This document shows, in pieces, positions 33,133 through 40,851 of a DNA stretch of 64,000 bases (position 1 is the first letter of the stretch; the number at the start of each line of letters is the position of its first letter). The notes below the pieces were generated by a model that saw only the letters and a list, made by a program, of their open reading frames with translations, was not told the origin of the DNA and made no database searches. Made by a program: the position numbers and the translations under genes. This DNA is from Mycobacterium lentiflavum. GTDB taxonomy: Bacteria > Actinomycetota > Actinomycetes > Mycobacteriales > Mycobacteriaceae. Where the stretch lies: contig NZ_CP092423.2 of assembly GCF_022374895.2 (NCBI RefSeq), positions 4,154,001 to 4,218,000 of the forward strand, written 5' to 3'.

Positions 33133-34080
33133 TCAGACACCCACCTTCTTCATCGCATGTGCCGCAATGCTTTTGGCGGTCGCCAGGGCCGCCGATGTCA
33201 TGATGTCGAGGTTTCCGGCATGGGCGGGCAAGTAATCGGCGGCGCCCGTCACCTGCAGCAGGCTGGTGATCCTGGTGCCGATGAACTTCCCGGTCTCGGG
33301 AATGTAGAGCGCGTTGTCCGGACCGAAAGCCTCGAACTGCACCGGCTGTTTGAGCCGGTATCCGGGTACGTAACGCTGGACCCGCTCGACCATCGCCGCA
33401 ATGGCCGCCTCGATGGCGACGTGGTCGCAGTCGCCCTCGACCAGGCAGTACACCGTGTTGCGCATCAGGATCGGCGGTTCGGCCGGGTTGAGGACGATCA
33501 CCGCTTTGCCTCGTTGGGCTCCGCCGACGACGCGCAAAGCGGTGGCGGTGGTCTCGGTGAACTCGTCGATGTTCGCACGGGTCCCGGGCCCGGCCGACTT
33601 CGACGAGATCGATGACACGATCTCGGCGTAGGACACCGGCGCAACTTGGTTGACCGCGGCCACGATCGGCACCGTTGCCTGCCCGCCACACGTCACCATG
33701 TTGAGGTTCGGCGCGTCTATGTGGTCTTCGAGATTGACCACCGGAACGCAGAATGGGCCGATGGCAGCCGGGGTGAGGTCGAGCAGTCGTACACCGCTGT
33801 GACGCAACGCCTCCCAGTGCCTCGGGTGGGCCTCGGCAGAGCTGGCGTCGAATACCAACCGAATCTCATTGAAGCCGGGGAGGGCGAGCAACCCGTCGAC
33901 CCCCTCCGAGGATGTCAGCACACCAGCGTGTTTCGCCCGTGCCAGCCCGTCAGAAGCCGGGTCGACACCGATCATCGCTGCCATGGTCAGCGGTCCCCCG
34001 CTGCGCAGGATCTTGAGCATGAGGTCGGTGCCGATGTTGCCCGACCCGATGATCGCCACCCGAAAAGCTGGACCGGTCAT
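33133..34080 (-). CDS. Acetaldehyde dehydrogenase (acylating)
   Basis: 315 residues; the ATG at 34080 follows GAAAGGA, and a longer frame to 34167 is rejected. NAD-binding GSGNIGTD (12-19), catalytic Cys131 in MVTCGGQATVP, and NIDEFTETTA. It converts acetaldehyde or propionaldehyde from the aldolase into acyl-CoA. The order hydratase, dehydrogenase, aldolase matches the lower meta-cleavage pathways (BphHJI, MhpDFE, HsaEGF). Confidence 0.92.
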   Translation of the reverse strand: MTGPAFRVAIIGSGNIGTDLMLKILRSGGPLTMAAMIGVDPASDGLARAKHAGVLTSSEGVDGLLALPGFNEIRLVFDASSAEAHPRHWEALRHSGVRLLDLTPAAIGPFCVPVVNLEDHIDAPNLNMVTCGGQATVPIVAAVNQVAPVSYAEIVSSISSKSAGPGTRANIDEFTETTATALRVVGGAQRGKAVIVLNPAEPPILMRNTVYCLVEGDCDHVAIEAAIAAMVERVQRYVPGYRLKQPVQFEAFGPDNALYIPETGKFIGTRITSLLQVTGAADYLPAHAGNLDIMTSAALATAKSIAAHAMKKVGV

Positions 34081-34096
34081 GGGGTTTCCTTTCGAT

Positions 34097-34894
34097 CTAC
34101 GCGAAACTGAGGCCGACCGTGCCGAGGCCGGTGATCGTGGCGGATGCTCGGTCGCCGGCCTCGACAAACGCCGCTGTCGTGTAGGAGCCGGACATCACGA
34201 ATTGTCCGGCCTCGATTGCGGTTCCGTACTCGGACAACGCGTTGGCCAGCCACGCGACGGCTGCGGCCGGATCACCCATCACGGCGGTGCCCTGCCCGGT
34301 TTCGACGAGCGCATCGTTGCGGTACAGCGCCGCGGTGGTGGCGCGCAGCGCAGGCGCGTCGGACATCGGCACCCATTTGCCCAGCACCACCGCACCGGAG
34401 CTGGCGTTGTCGGCGACGGTGTCCGCCAAAGTGATCCGCCAATCGGCGATGCGGCTGTCCACGACTTCCAGCGCTGCGGCCACTGCTTCGGTGGCCGCCA
34501 GCACCTCGTCGACCGTCACCCCCGGGCCGCGCAGCGGCGCCCGCAGCAGAAACGCCACCTCGGGCTCCACCCGCGGCGCGCAGAAACCACCCCTGGGCAC
34601 CGTCGTCCCGTCGGCCAGCATCATCGTGTCCAGGACGTAGCCGAAGTCAGGCTCATTGACGCCCAACAGGGTTTGCATTGGCGCCGAGGTCAGCCCGATC
34701 TTATGGCCGCGCAACTGGGCGCCCGCGCCGACATGACGGGCCAGATTGCGCCGCTGCACCCAATATGCCCGAGCCACATCGAGATTGGGGTACGACACGG
34801 TCAGCGGTGGGATTGGGCTGGCGCTCAACTGCGCGGCGTACAACCGCTGAGCCGCCGCGTCCAGCTGGGATTCCTCAGCGATCACATTGGTCAT
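34097..34894 (-). CDS. 2-hydroxypenta-2,4-dienoate hydratase (2-oxo-4-pentenoate hydratase)
   Basis: 265 residues. Motifs GHKIGLTSAPMQTLLGVNEPD and RVEPEVAFLLRAPLRGP carry the metal-binding acidic residues of the MhpD/BphH family, and VDSRIADWRITLADTVADN is also conserved. It hydrates the dienoate left after ring cleavage and hydrolysis. The start ATG overlaps the stop of the upstream tetR by four bases (ATGA), so the repressor is the first gene of this operon. Confidence 0.9.
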   Translation of the reverse strand: MTNVIAEESQLDAAAQRLYAAQLSASPIPPLTVSYPNLDVARAYWVQRRNLARHVGAGAQLRGHKIGLTSAPMQTLLGVNEPDFGYVLDTMMLADGTTVPRGGFCAPRVEPEVAFLLRAPLRGPGVTVDEVLAATEAVAAALEVVDSRIADWRITLADTVADNASSGAVVLGKWVPMSDAPALRATTAALYRNDALVETGQGTAVMGDPAAAVAWLANALSEYGTAIEAGQFVMSGSYTTAAFVEAGDRASATITGLGTVGLSFA

Positions 34895-35538
34895 GTGAGG
34901 TCCCCGGACCCTAAGAGCTGAGTCGCCGAGTCGAAGACCAGGCGGGCGTGCAGTTCGAACAGCTTGATCAGGTCAACCGAGTCGCCGCCGACCTCCTTGG
35001 CGATGAACAGCCCGTCGGCACCGGCGATCGCGTACGTCGTCAGCAGCCGCACACTGTCCTCGTCGAGGTCGGGTGCGACATCGCGCACGATCGTCTCGAA
35101 TCGGTGAAAGGCCCGGTCGCGCACCTCCAGGAACATCTCCCGGGCCCGCGGCTCGACGGGTCGACGCTCCAGCGCGAGCATCAGCCCCAGGCGGATGAAG
35201 TCGGGCGCATCAAGTAGCGCCTTGGCCACCTGCGTGCCGAGGTCGACCACCCGCTCGCGGACCATCGGCTCGCCCGGCAGCTCCAGCGCGGCCAGCCACC
35301 GGCCGAAACTTCGCTCGATGACCGCGGCTATCAGGTCGTCCTTGTCGGTGAAGTGCCAATAGATCGACGTCGGGGGCAGGCCGCTTTTCTTGCTGACCAG
35401 CGAGATCGTCGTGCCTTCGTAACCGCGTTCGGTGGCGACCTCGGTCGCCGCATCGAGGATGCGCTCGCGCGACTGTTCCCCGTTGGCGCGGGTGCGTCTG
35501 CGGGCGCGAGGTTCGCCTGCGTCGGTGCCTGTCGTCAC
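34891..35538 (-). CDS. TetR-family regulator of the meta-cleavage operons
   Basis: 215 residues from a GTG behind GAAGGAGG. The N-terminus is Arg-rich, then the helix-turn-helix at about 43-62 (TTISLVSKKSGLPPTSIYWHF, spread over the second and third helices). The C-terminal domain is helical. It is encoded first in the hydratase-dehydrogenase-aldolase operon and divergent from the hydroxylase-hydrolase-dioxygenase operon, so it most likely controls both from the 84-bp gap; the inducer is unknown. Confidence 0.85.
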   Translation of the reverse strand: MTTGTDAGEPRARRRTRANGEQSRERILDAATEVATERGYEGTTISLVSKKSGLPPTSIYWHFTDKDDLIAAVIERSFGRWLAALELPGEPMVRERVVDLGTQVAKALLDAPDFIRLGLMLALERRPVEPRAREMFLEVRDRAFHRFETIVRDVAPDLDEDSVRLLTTYAIAGADGLFIAKEVGGDSVDLIKLFELHARLVFDSATQLLGSGDLT

Positions 35539-35582
35539 GATGCCTCCTTCGGGGTGTTGACGGTCACGCTATAAGAGCTTAC

Positions 35583-35598
35583 TGTATGGATCACTACA
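35583..35598. promoter_or_regulatory. Imperfect palindrome in the divergent aromatic promoter
   Basis: TGTATGGATCACTACA matches its reverse complement at 12 of 16 positions. It is 25 bp upstream of the hydroxylase start and 45 bp from the tetR start, a likely operator for that repressor. Confidence 0.4.
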
Positions 35599-35622
35599 TT
35601 AACAAGCGGCGAAGGGGCCGAC

Positions 35623-37170
35623 ATGAAAGACCAAAAAACCTATGACGTGGCGATCGTCGGCTATGGCCCGGTCGGCTGCACCGCAGCGAACCTGCTAGGC
35701 CAACTGGGCCTCAATGTCGTAGTGGTGGAGCGCGACCCCAACATCTATGCCCGTGCGCGCGCCATCTCCACCGACGAGGAAGTCGTTCGCATCTGGCAGC
35801 AGGTCGGGCTGGCCGATCGCCTCAACGCCGATATGCAGCCCGGCTCCGGGGCGGCGTTCGTCGACGCCAACGGCGTGCCGTTCGTCAGGCTGACGCCCGT
35901 GTCGCGGGGCAACGGTCACCCGCCGCAACAGTTCATCTATCAACCCGCGCTGGAGAAGGTGCTGCGCGAAGGGGTCGACCGCTTCCCCAACGTGTCCGTT
36001 CTGCTCAACCACGAATGTCTGCGGCTCATCCCCCAAGACGACGGGATCGAATTGATGCTGGCCGACCTCACCACCGACGAGTTCCGCCGGATCCGTGCCT
36101 CCTACGTGATCGCCGCCGACGGCGGCTCAAGTGCCATTCGTGCCCAGCTGGGTGTCGGGTTCACCGGCCGCACCTACGCCGAGCGCTGGATCGTCATCGA
36201 CACCAAAGTGCTCCAGGAGTGGCCCGGCCACGACCGGCTTCGGTTCCATTGCAACCCCGACCGGCCGACCGTGGACTGTCCCACCCCGCTGGGACACCAC
36301 CGCTGGGAGTTCCCGGTGCGTGACGAGGAAGACGAGAACGACTTCCTGAACGAGGAGGCGATCTGGAAGGTGTTGAGCCGCCAGGGAATATCGCCCGACA
36401 ACGTGCGTATCCTCGGCTTCGCCTGCTACAGCCACCATGTCCGCTTCGCCGACCGGTGGCGGGCGGGCCGGATATTTTTGGCCGGAGACGCCGCACACGC
36501 GATGCCTCCGTGGATCGGCCAGGGTATGTGTGCGGGTGTGCGCGATGTGGCGAACCTGTGCTGGAAGCTCGGCGCCGTGCTGAACGGGTCGCTGCCGGAA
36601 TCCGTGCTCGACACCTACCAGGCCGAGCGCTTACCCCATGTCAAAGAGGTAACCAACCGCGCGGTCAAGACCGGCAACCTCATCATTGAGCGAAATCGGT
36701 TGCGGGCAAAGGCGCGCAATCATTTCTTCCGCACAGCCAGCAAGGTGCCGTACTTTCCCAGCTGGTTGCGCAATCACCGGTGGCTGCCCGACGCGCGCTA
36801 CCGCGACGGCCTACTGGCGCACAACGGAAACGGGGCCGTCGGCTGGCTCATCCCGCAACCGTGCGTCCTCGACGAAAAAGGCGACAACGTCCGTCTCGAT
36901 GACGTAATCGGCGGCCGCTGGACGGTGCTGCACACCGGGCGCGCAGCCCAATGTCCGGACTGGCGGGCAGCCGGCGTGCCCGTCCTGCAGGTCACCTCGC
37001 CCGGGAGCGTTCCGCGTGCGGACTGCGTCGTCGACAACGACGGGTCGCTCATCGCCTGGCTCGGCAAGAAGGGCGCCTCGGTGGTGGCCGTTCGGCCCGA
37101 TGGCTTCGTCTACGCCGGCGCCGGTGATCGCCAGCCCTTGCCCCCACCGCCGCCCGGCTTCAAGTCGTAA
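35623..37170 (+). CDS. FAD-dependent aromatic hydroxylase (MhpA-like)
   Basis: 515 residues. Class A flavoprotein monooxygenase: ADP-binding GYGPVG (13-18), ERDPNIYARARA, the DG motif VIAADGGSSAIR and the FAD ribityl motif RIFLAGDAAHAMPP. The length and the C-terminal thioredoxin-like part (WTVLHTGRAAQCPDW) match the 3-(3-hydroxyphenyl)propionate hydroxylase/MhpA group. It should ortho-hydroxylate a phenolic acid to a catechol for the dioxygenase two genes downstream. It ends in a run of prolines. Nine bp to the hydrolase. Confidence 0.85.
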   Translation: MKDQKTYDVAIVGYGPVGCTAANLLGQLGLNVVVVERDPNIYARARAISTDEEVVRIWQQVGLADRLNADMQPGSGAAFVDANGVPFVRLTPVSRGNGHPPQQFIYQPALEKVLREGVDRFPNVSVLLNHECLRLIPQDDGIELMLADLTTDEFRRIRASYVIAADGGSSAIRAQLGVGFTGRTYAERWIVIDTKVLQEWPGHDRLRFHCNPDRPTVDCPTPLGHHRWEFPVRDEEDENDFLNEEAIWKVLSRQGISPDNVRILGFACYSHHVRFADRWRAGRIFLAGDAAHAMPPWIGQGMCAGVRDVANLCWKLGAVLNGSLPESVLDTYQAERLPHVKEVTNRAVKTGNLIIERNRLRAKARNHFFRTASKVPYFPSWLRNHRWLPDARYRDGLLAHNGNGAVGWLIPQPCVLDEKGDNVRLDDVIGGRWTVLHTGRAAQCPDWRAAGVPVLQVTSPGSVPRADCVVDNDGSLIAWLGKKGASVVAVRPDGFVYAGAGDRQPLPPPPPGFKS

Positions 37171-37179
37171 GGAGAAACA

Positions 37180-38025
37180 ATGAGTATCGGCACCATCACC
37201 GAACGCACCATACGTGTCCACGGAAAAGAGATCTTCGTTGCCGAGAGCGGCACCGGCCCTGCCGTCGTCTTGCTGCACGGCGGCGGCCCGGGCGCGTCGG
37301 GCATGTCGAATTACGTCCGCAACGTCGACGCGCTGGCCGCAAACTTCCGCGTCCTCGTTCCAGACATGCCGGGCTATGGACGCTCCACCAAGGGTGTCGA
37401 CCGCCGAGATCCGTTCGGATACCTCGCCGATCACATCCGGGGCATGCTCGACGAGCTCGGCATCGGCAGTGCGCATCTGGTCGGAAATTCCTACGGCGGC
37501 TCGTGCGCGCTGCGACTGGCCCTAGACACTCCGGACCGAGTCGACAAGCTTGTGCTGATGGGTCCCGGCGGCGTCGGAACCAGCCGCGGATTGCCCAGCG
37601 AGGGGTTGCGCAAGCTGCTGGCGTACTACGGCGGCGACGGACCGAGCCGGCAGAAGCTGCGCGCGTTCATCCGCTCCTACCTGGTGCATGACGCGGACGC
37701 GGTGCCCGACGCGCTGATCGAGTCGCGTTACCAGGCGTCGATCGATCCCGAGGTCGTTGCCAACCCTCCCCTGCAACGCCCGTCCGGGTTACGCACCCTG
37801 TGGCGCATGGACTTCACCCGCGACCGCAGACTCGGCAGCCTCGCCACGCCAACGCTGATCATCTGGGGGCGTGACGACAAGGTCAATAAACCCGGCGGCG
37901 CGGCGATGCTGGCAGACCGGATGCCCAACGCCGACGTCCTGCTCGCCGCGCGCACCGGGCACTGGGTGCAGTGGGAGCGCGCCGAACTATTCAACGCAGT
38001 CACCACTGCATTTCTGAAAAGCTGA
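37180..38025 (+). CDS. Meta-cleavage product C-C hydrolase (MhpC/HsaD-like)
   Basis: 281 residues with an AAGGAG ribosome site. Alpha/beta hydrolase with oxyanion motif LLHGGGPGASG, nucleophile Ser104 in GNSYGGS, Asp233 in WGRDDKV and His261 in TGHWVQWE. The GGGPGA variant is the hallmark of BphD/HsaD/MhpC hydrolases that cut vinylogous 1,5-diketones made by extradiol cleavage. It sits between the hydroxylase and the dioxygenase, confirming the pathway. Confidence 0.9.
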   Translation: MSIGTITERTIRVHGKEIFVAESGTGPAVVLLHGGGPGASGMSNYVRNVDALAANFRVLVPDMPGYGRSTKGVDRRDPFGYLADHIRGMLDELGIGSAHLVGNSYGGSCALRLALDTPDRVDKLVLMGPGGVGTSRGLPSEGLRKLLAYYGGDGPSRQKLRAFIRSYLVHDADAVPDALIESRYQASIDPEVVANPPLQRPSGLRTLWRMDFTRDRRLGSLATPTLIIWGRDDKVNKPGGAAMLADRMPNADVLLAARTGHWVQWERAELFNAVTTAFLKS

Positions 38026-38033
38026 GGATCAAA

Positions 38034-39047
38034 ATGTCTACCGCTCAACCATCTTCGGTGTTCGGCAACGTTCAGCTGGGTTATGTCGTGATCGAAACCA
38101 ACAAGATCGGCGACTGGATACGGTTCGGCCGCGACGCGGTCGGCATGCACCTCGACGAGCTGACGCCCGACACTGTCCGATTCCGCCTTGACGACAACGA
38201 ATGTCGAGTGCTGCTCCGGCGGGGGCCAGCCGAGGATGTCGTCGCGCTGGGTTGGCAGCTCGACGGGCATGCGACCTTCGACGAGATCGGTCGCCGCGTC
38301 GCCGACCACGCAGTGCCCAGCGTCGAGGGAACCGAAGAAGAAGAGAAGCTGCGTGGTGTCGAGCGCTTCCTGCGGTTTCCCGGCCCGCATGGGCTCGCCC
38401 AAGAGGTTTACACCACCGCCCGCACCGCGCCGTTGTCCCTGGACATACCGGGAAGCGGATTCGTCACGGGCGCAGGTGGAATGGGCCACGTCGCCCTCGC
38501 GACCAAGAAGCCACACCAAGTGCGTGGCTACTACAACCACGTGTTCGATGCGAGGCTTTCGGACTACATCGACGAAACGATCAGCGGAATGAAGTTCAAG
38601 ATCCGATTCCTCCGGGTCAACGAACGACACCATTCCGTGGCGATCGCGTCGGTGAATGCCTTGCCAATCAACCCGATTCGCACCCGCGTCCAACACGTCA
38701 ACGTCCAGGTGGCCACACTCGACGACATGGTCGGTTCCTATCAGCGAAGCAAGGAACTGGGATTCGGCATCGCGCTGTCGGTGGGCCAGCACACCAACGA
38801 CAAGGAACTGTCTTACTACGCCATGACGCCGTCGGGATTCGAGTGGGAGGTCGGGTGGAACCCGATCGTGGTCGACGAATCCACGTGGAGCCCCACCACG
38901 CACCAGGGAATCAGCATCTGGGGGCACCAGCCGGAAGGGCAGACCGTCATCGACAAGCTCAACCAGTTTGCGGTGGCCGCGCGCTCGGTGCTGCAGCGGG
39001 AAGACACGGTCGCCCCGCTGAGCGCACCCGGGATCGCCGACGACTAG
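38034..39047 (+). CDS. Extradiol ring-cleavage dioxygenase (type I, VOC fold)
   Basis: 337 residues from the ATG at 38034, 8 bp after the hydrolase stop. Two repeated VOC modules; the iron ligands are His152 (GMGHVALAT), His221 (RVQHVNVQ) and Glu272 (GFEWEVGW), with a likely catalytic His199 in NERHHSVA. It opens catechols next to the hydroxyl pair. It is longer than HsaC/BphC (about 300), with an acidic insert SVEGTEEEEKLRGVERF at about 96-112. Substrate not known; the MhpA-type partner suggests a dihydroxyphenyl-alkanoate. Confidence 0.88.
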   Translation: MSTAQPSSVFGNVQLGYVVIETNKIGDWIRFGRDAVGMHLDELTPDTVRFRLDDNECRVLLRRGPAEDVVALGWQLDGHATFDEIGRRVADHAVPSVEGTEEEEKLRGVERFLRFPGPHGLAQEVYTTARTAPLSLDIPGSGFVTGAGGMGHVALATKKPHQVRGYYNHVFDARLSDYIDETISGMKFKIRFLRVNERHHSVAIASVNALPINPIRTRVQHVNVQVATLDDMVGSYQRSKELGFGIALSVGQHTNDKELSYYAMTPSGFEWEVGWNPIVVDESTWSPTTHQGISIWGHQPEGQTVIDKLNQFAVAARSVLQREDTVAPLSAPGIADD

Positions 39048-39068
39048 GAGCGGCGTCGAGCTGGGCGG

Positions 39069-40394
39069 CTAGGCCAGCTTGGCTAACAGCAGGGCCTCGG
39101 CTATGGCCGCGCGTTCCAGCACGCCCAAGTGCAGACTCTCGTTGATGCTGTGTGCCTGGGTTGCGGGATCTTCGACTCCGGTCACCAGGATTTTCGCCTG
39201 CGGGAACGCCTCGGCGAACTCCGCGATGAACGGGATCGACCCACCCATGCCCATGTCGATCGCGTCGGTGCCCCACGCCTGCCGGAACGCCTGGCGCGCG
39301 GCGTCGTAGACGCTGCCGCTGGCATCGATGGCGTAGGGCTCACCGATGTCGCCGCGGGTGACGCTGATCTGCGCGCCCCACGGGGTGTGCTGTTGCAGGT
39401 GCGCGGTCAACGCGTCCAGGTGTGCGGCCGCGTCGCCGCCGGGCGCCACCCGCATGCTGATCTTGGCGGCCGCGCGCGGGATCAGCGTGTTCGACGCCTT
39501 GTCGATCGGCGTGGTGTCGATGCCGATCACGGTGATCGCGGGTTTGGCCCAAAGCCGCTGCGGCGCCGAACCCGAACCGATCTCGGACACCCCGTCCAGC
39601 AGGCCGGAGTCGGCTCGCACCCGCTCGGGCGGGTAATCCACTGCGGCGGCGGTGCTTTCGTGTAAGCCGGTGACGGCCACGTTGCCGTCGTCGTCGTGCA
39701 GGCTGGCCAGCAGTCGCACCAGCACGCTCAGCGCGTCGGGCACCACGCCGCCCCAAATGCCCGAGTGCAGGCCGTGGTCGAGGGTGGCCACTTCGACCAC
39801 GCAGTCGACCAGGCCACGCAGCGTCACGGTGAGCGCCGGGGTTTCGGTGCTCCAGTTGTCCGAGTCGGCAATGACGATCACGTCGGCGGCCAGCGCATCG
39901 CGGTGGGCGGCCAGCAGCCGGCCCAGCGACGGCGACCCGGATTCCTCTTCGCCTTCGACGAAGACCGTCACGCCCACCGGCGGTTGGCCGCCGTGCGCCC
40001 GGAATGCGGCCAAATGCGTTGCGATACCGGCCTTGTCGTCGGCGCTGCCGCGCCCGTACAGCCGTCCGTCGCGCTCGGTCGGCTCGAACGGCGGCGATGA
40101 CCACTGCTCGCGGTCGCCTTCGGGCTGCACGTCGTGGTGAGCATAAAGCAGCACGGTGGGCGCGCCGGCCGGTGCCGGATGATGCGCGATGACAGCCGGA
40201 GCGCCGCCCTCGCTGACGATATGGACATCGCTAAAACCGGCCTGGGACAACAGATCCGCCACTGCATGCGCGCTGCGATGCACCTCGTCACGGCGGCCCG
40301 GATCGGCCCACACCGATTCGATCCGCACCAGGTCCTCGAGATCGCGGCGCACCGACGGCAAGATTTCGCGGACGCGTTCGACAAGATCGCTCAT
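39069..40394 (-). CDS. M20-family dipeptidase/metallopeptidase (Rv2522c-like)
   Basis: 441 residues. Metal-site motifs in order are VLLYAHHDVQPEG, RGSADDKAGIATH, FVEGEEESGSPS, and a C-terminal His in DPATQAHSINESLH. A lid/dimerisation domain at about 195-340 interrupts the catalytic domain. M20 enzymes hydrolyse dipeptides or deacylate amino-acid conjugates with two zincs. It is placed as in M. tuberculosis before acpS and marks the end of the inserted aromatic block. The convergent dioxygenase ends 21 bp away. Confidence 0.88.
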   Translation of the reverse strand: MSDLVERVREILPSVRRDLEDLVRIESVWADPGRRDEVHRSAHAVADLLSQAGFSDVHIVSEGGAPAVIAHHPAPAGAPTVLLYAHHDVQPEGDREQWSSPPFEPTERDGRLYGRGSADDKAGIATHLAAFRAHGGQPPVGVTVFVEGEEESGSPSLGRLLAAHRDALAADVIVIADSDNWSTETPALTVTLRGLVDCVVEVATLDHGLHSGIWGGVVPDALSVLVRLLASLHDDDGNVAVTGLHESTAAAVDYPPERVRADSGLLDGVSEIGSGSAPQRLWAKPAITVIGIDTTPIDKASNTLIPRAAAKISMRVAPGGDAAAHLDALTAHLQQHTPWGAQISVTRGDIGEPYAIDASGSVYDAARQAFRQAWGTDAIDMGMGGSIPFIAEFAEAFPQAKILVTGVEDPATQAHSINESLHLGVLERAAIAEALLLAKLA

Positions 40395-40430
40395 GATCTC
40401 GAGGCTAGCTCGTCGGCGCGGCCAGGCCGC

Positions 40431-40823
40431 TCAGGACGTTTCGAGGATGGCGACCGCAGCCGCGGTATCCCCTTCGTGGGTCAGCGACACATGGATCGTG
40501 ACGTCGGCCAGATGCTTGGCGATGTCTCCGGTCAACCGCACCCGCGGCCGTCCCCACATGTCGGTGACGACCTCGATGTCGCGGTGAATGTCCTCGCGCA
40601 GGATCGGCCGCTGGGAGAACCGTGACCCGGACCAGGCCTTGATCACGGCTTCCTTGGCGGCCCATCGGGCGGCCAAGTGACGCGCCGCCGACGAACTCTT
40701 GTCGGAGGCGTCACGACGCTCACCCGGCGTAAATGTTTCGGAGAACACCGTTCCCGGTTGGTCAACCTGGTCGGCGAAATCCGGAATGGAGACGAGATCG
40801 ATCCCCACACCGACAATGCCCAT
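40431..40823 (-). CDS. acpS: Holo-ACP synthase
   Basis: 130 residues, the same length as M. tuberculosis AcpS. Asp9 (GVGIDLVSI) and Glu58 (WAAKEAVIKAW) are the Mg ligands of the phosphopantetheinyl transferase. It modifies the FAS-I acyl carrier serine (and other carriers) with CoA-derived phosphopantetheine. It starts 28 bp after fas on the same strand, a conserved fas-acpS operon, so the enzyme is made with its main substrate. Confidence 0.96.
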   Translation of the reverse strand: MGIVGVGIDLVSIPDFADQVDQPGTVFSETFTPGERRDASDKSSSAARHLAARWAAKEAVIKAWSGSRFSQRPILREDIHRDIEVVTDMWGRPRVRLTGDIAKHLADVTIHVSLTHEGDTAAAVAILETS

Positions 40824-40851
40824 GGCTGGCCAGGTTAACCGATCGCCAAAG

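Noticed and set aside
33131..33691. Aldolase frame extending upstream to 33691
   Set aside because: The extension lies inside the acetaldehyde dehydrogenase gene in another frame. The ATG at 33130 gives the normal aldolase N-terminus.
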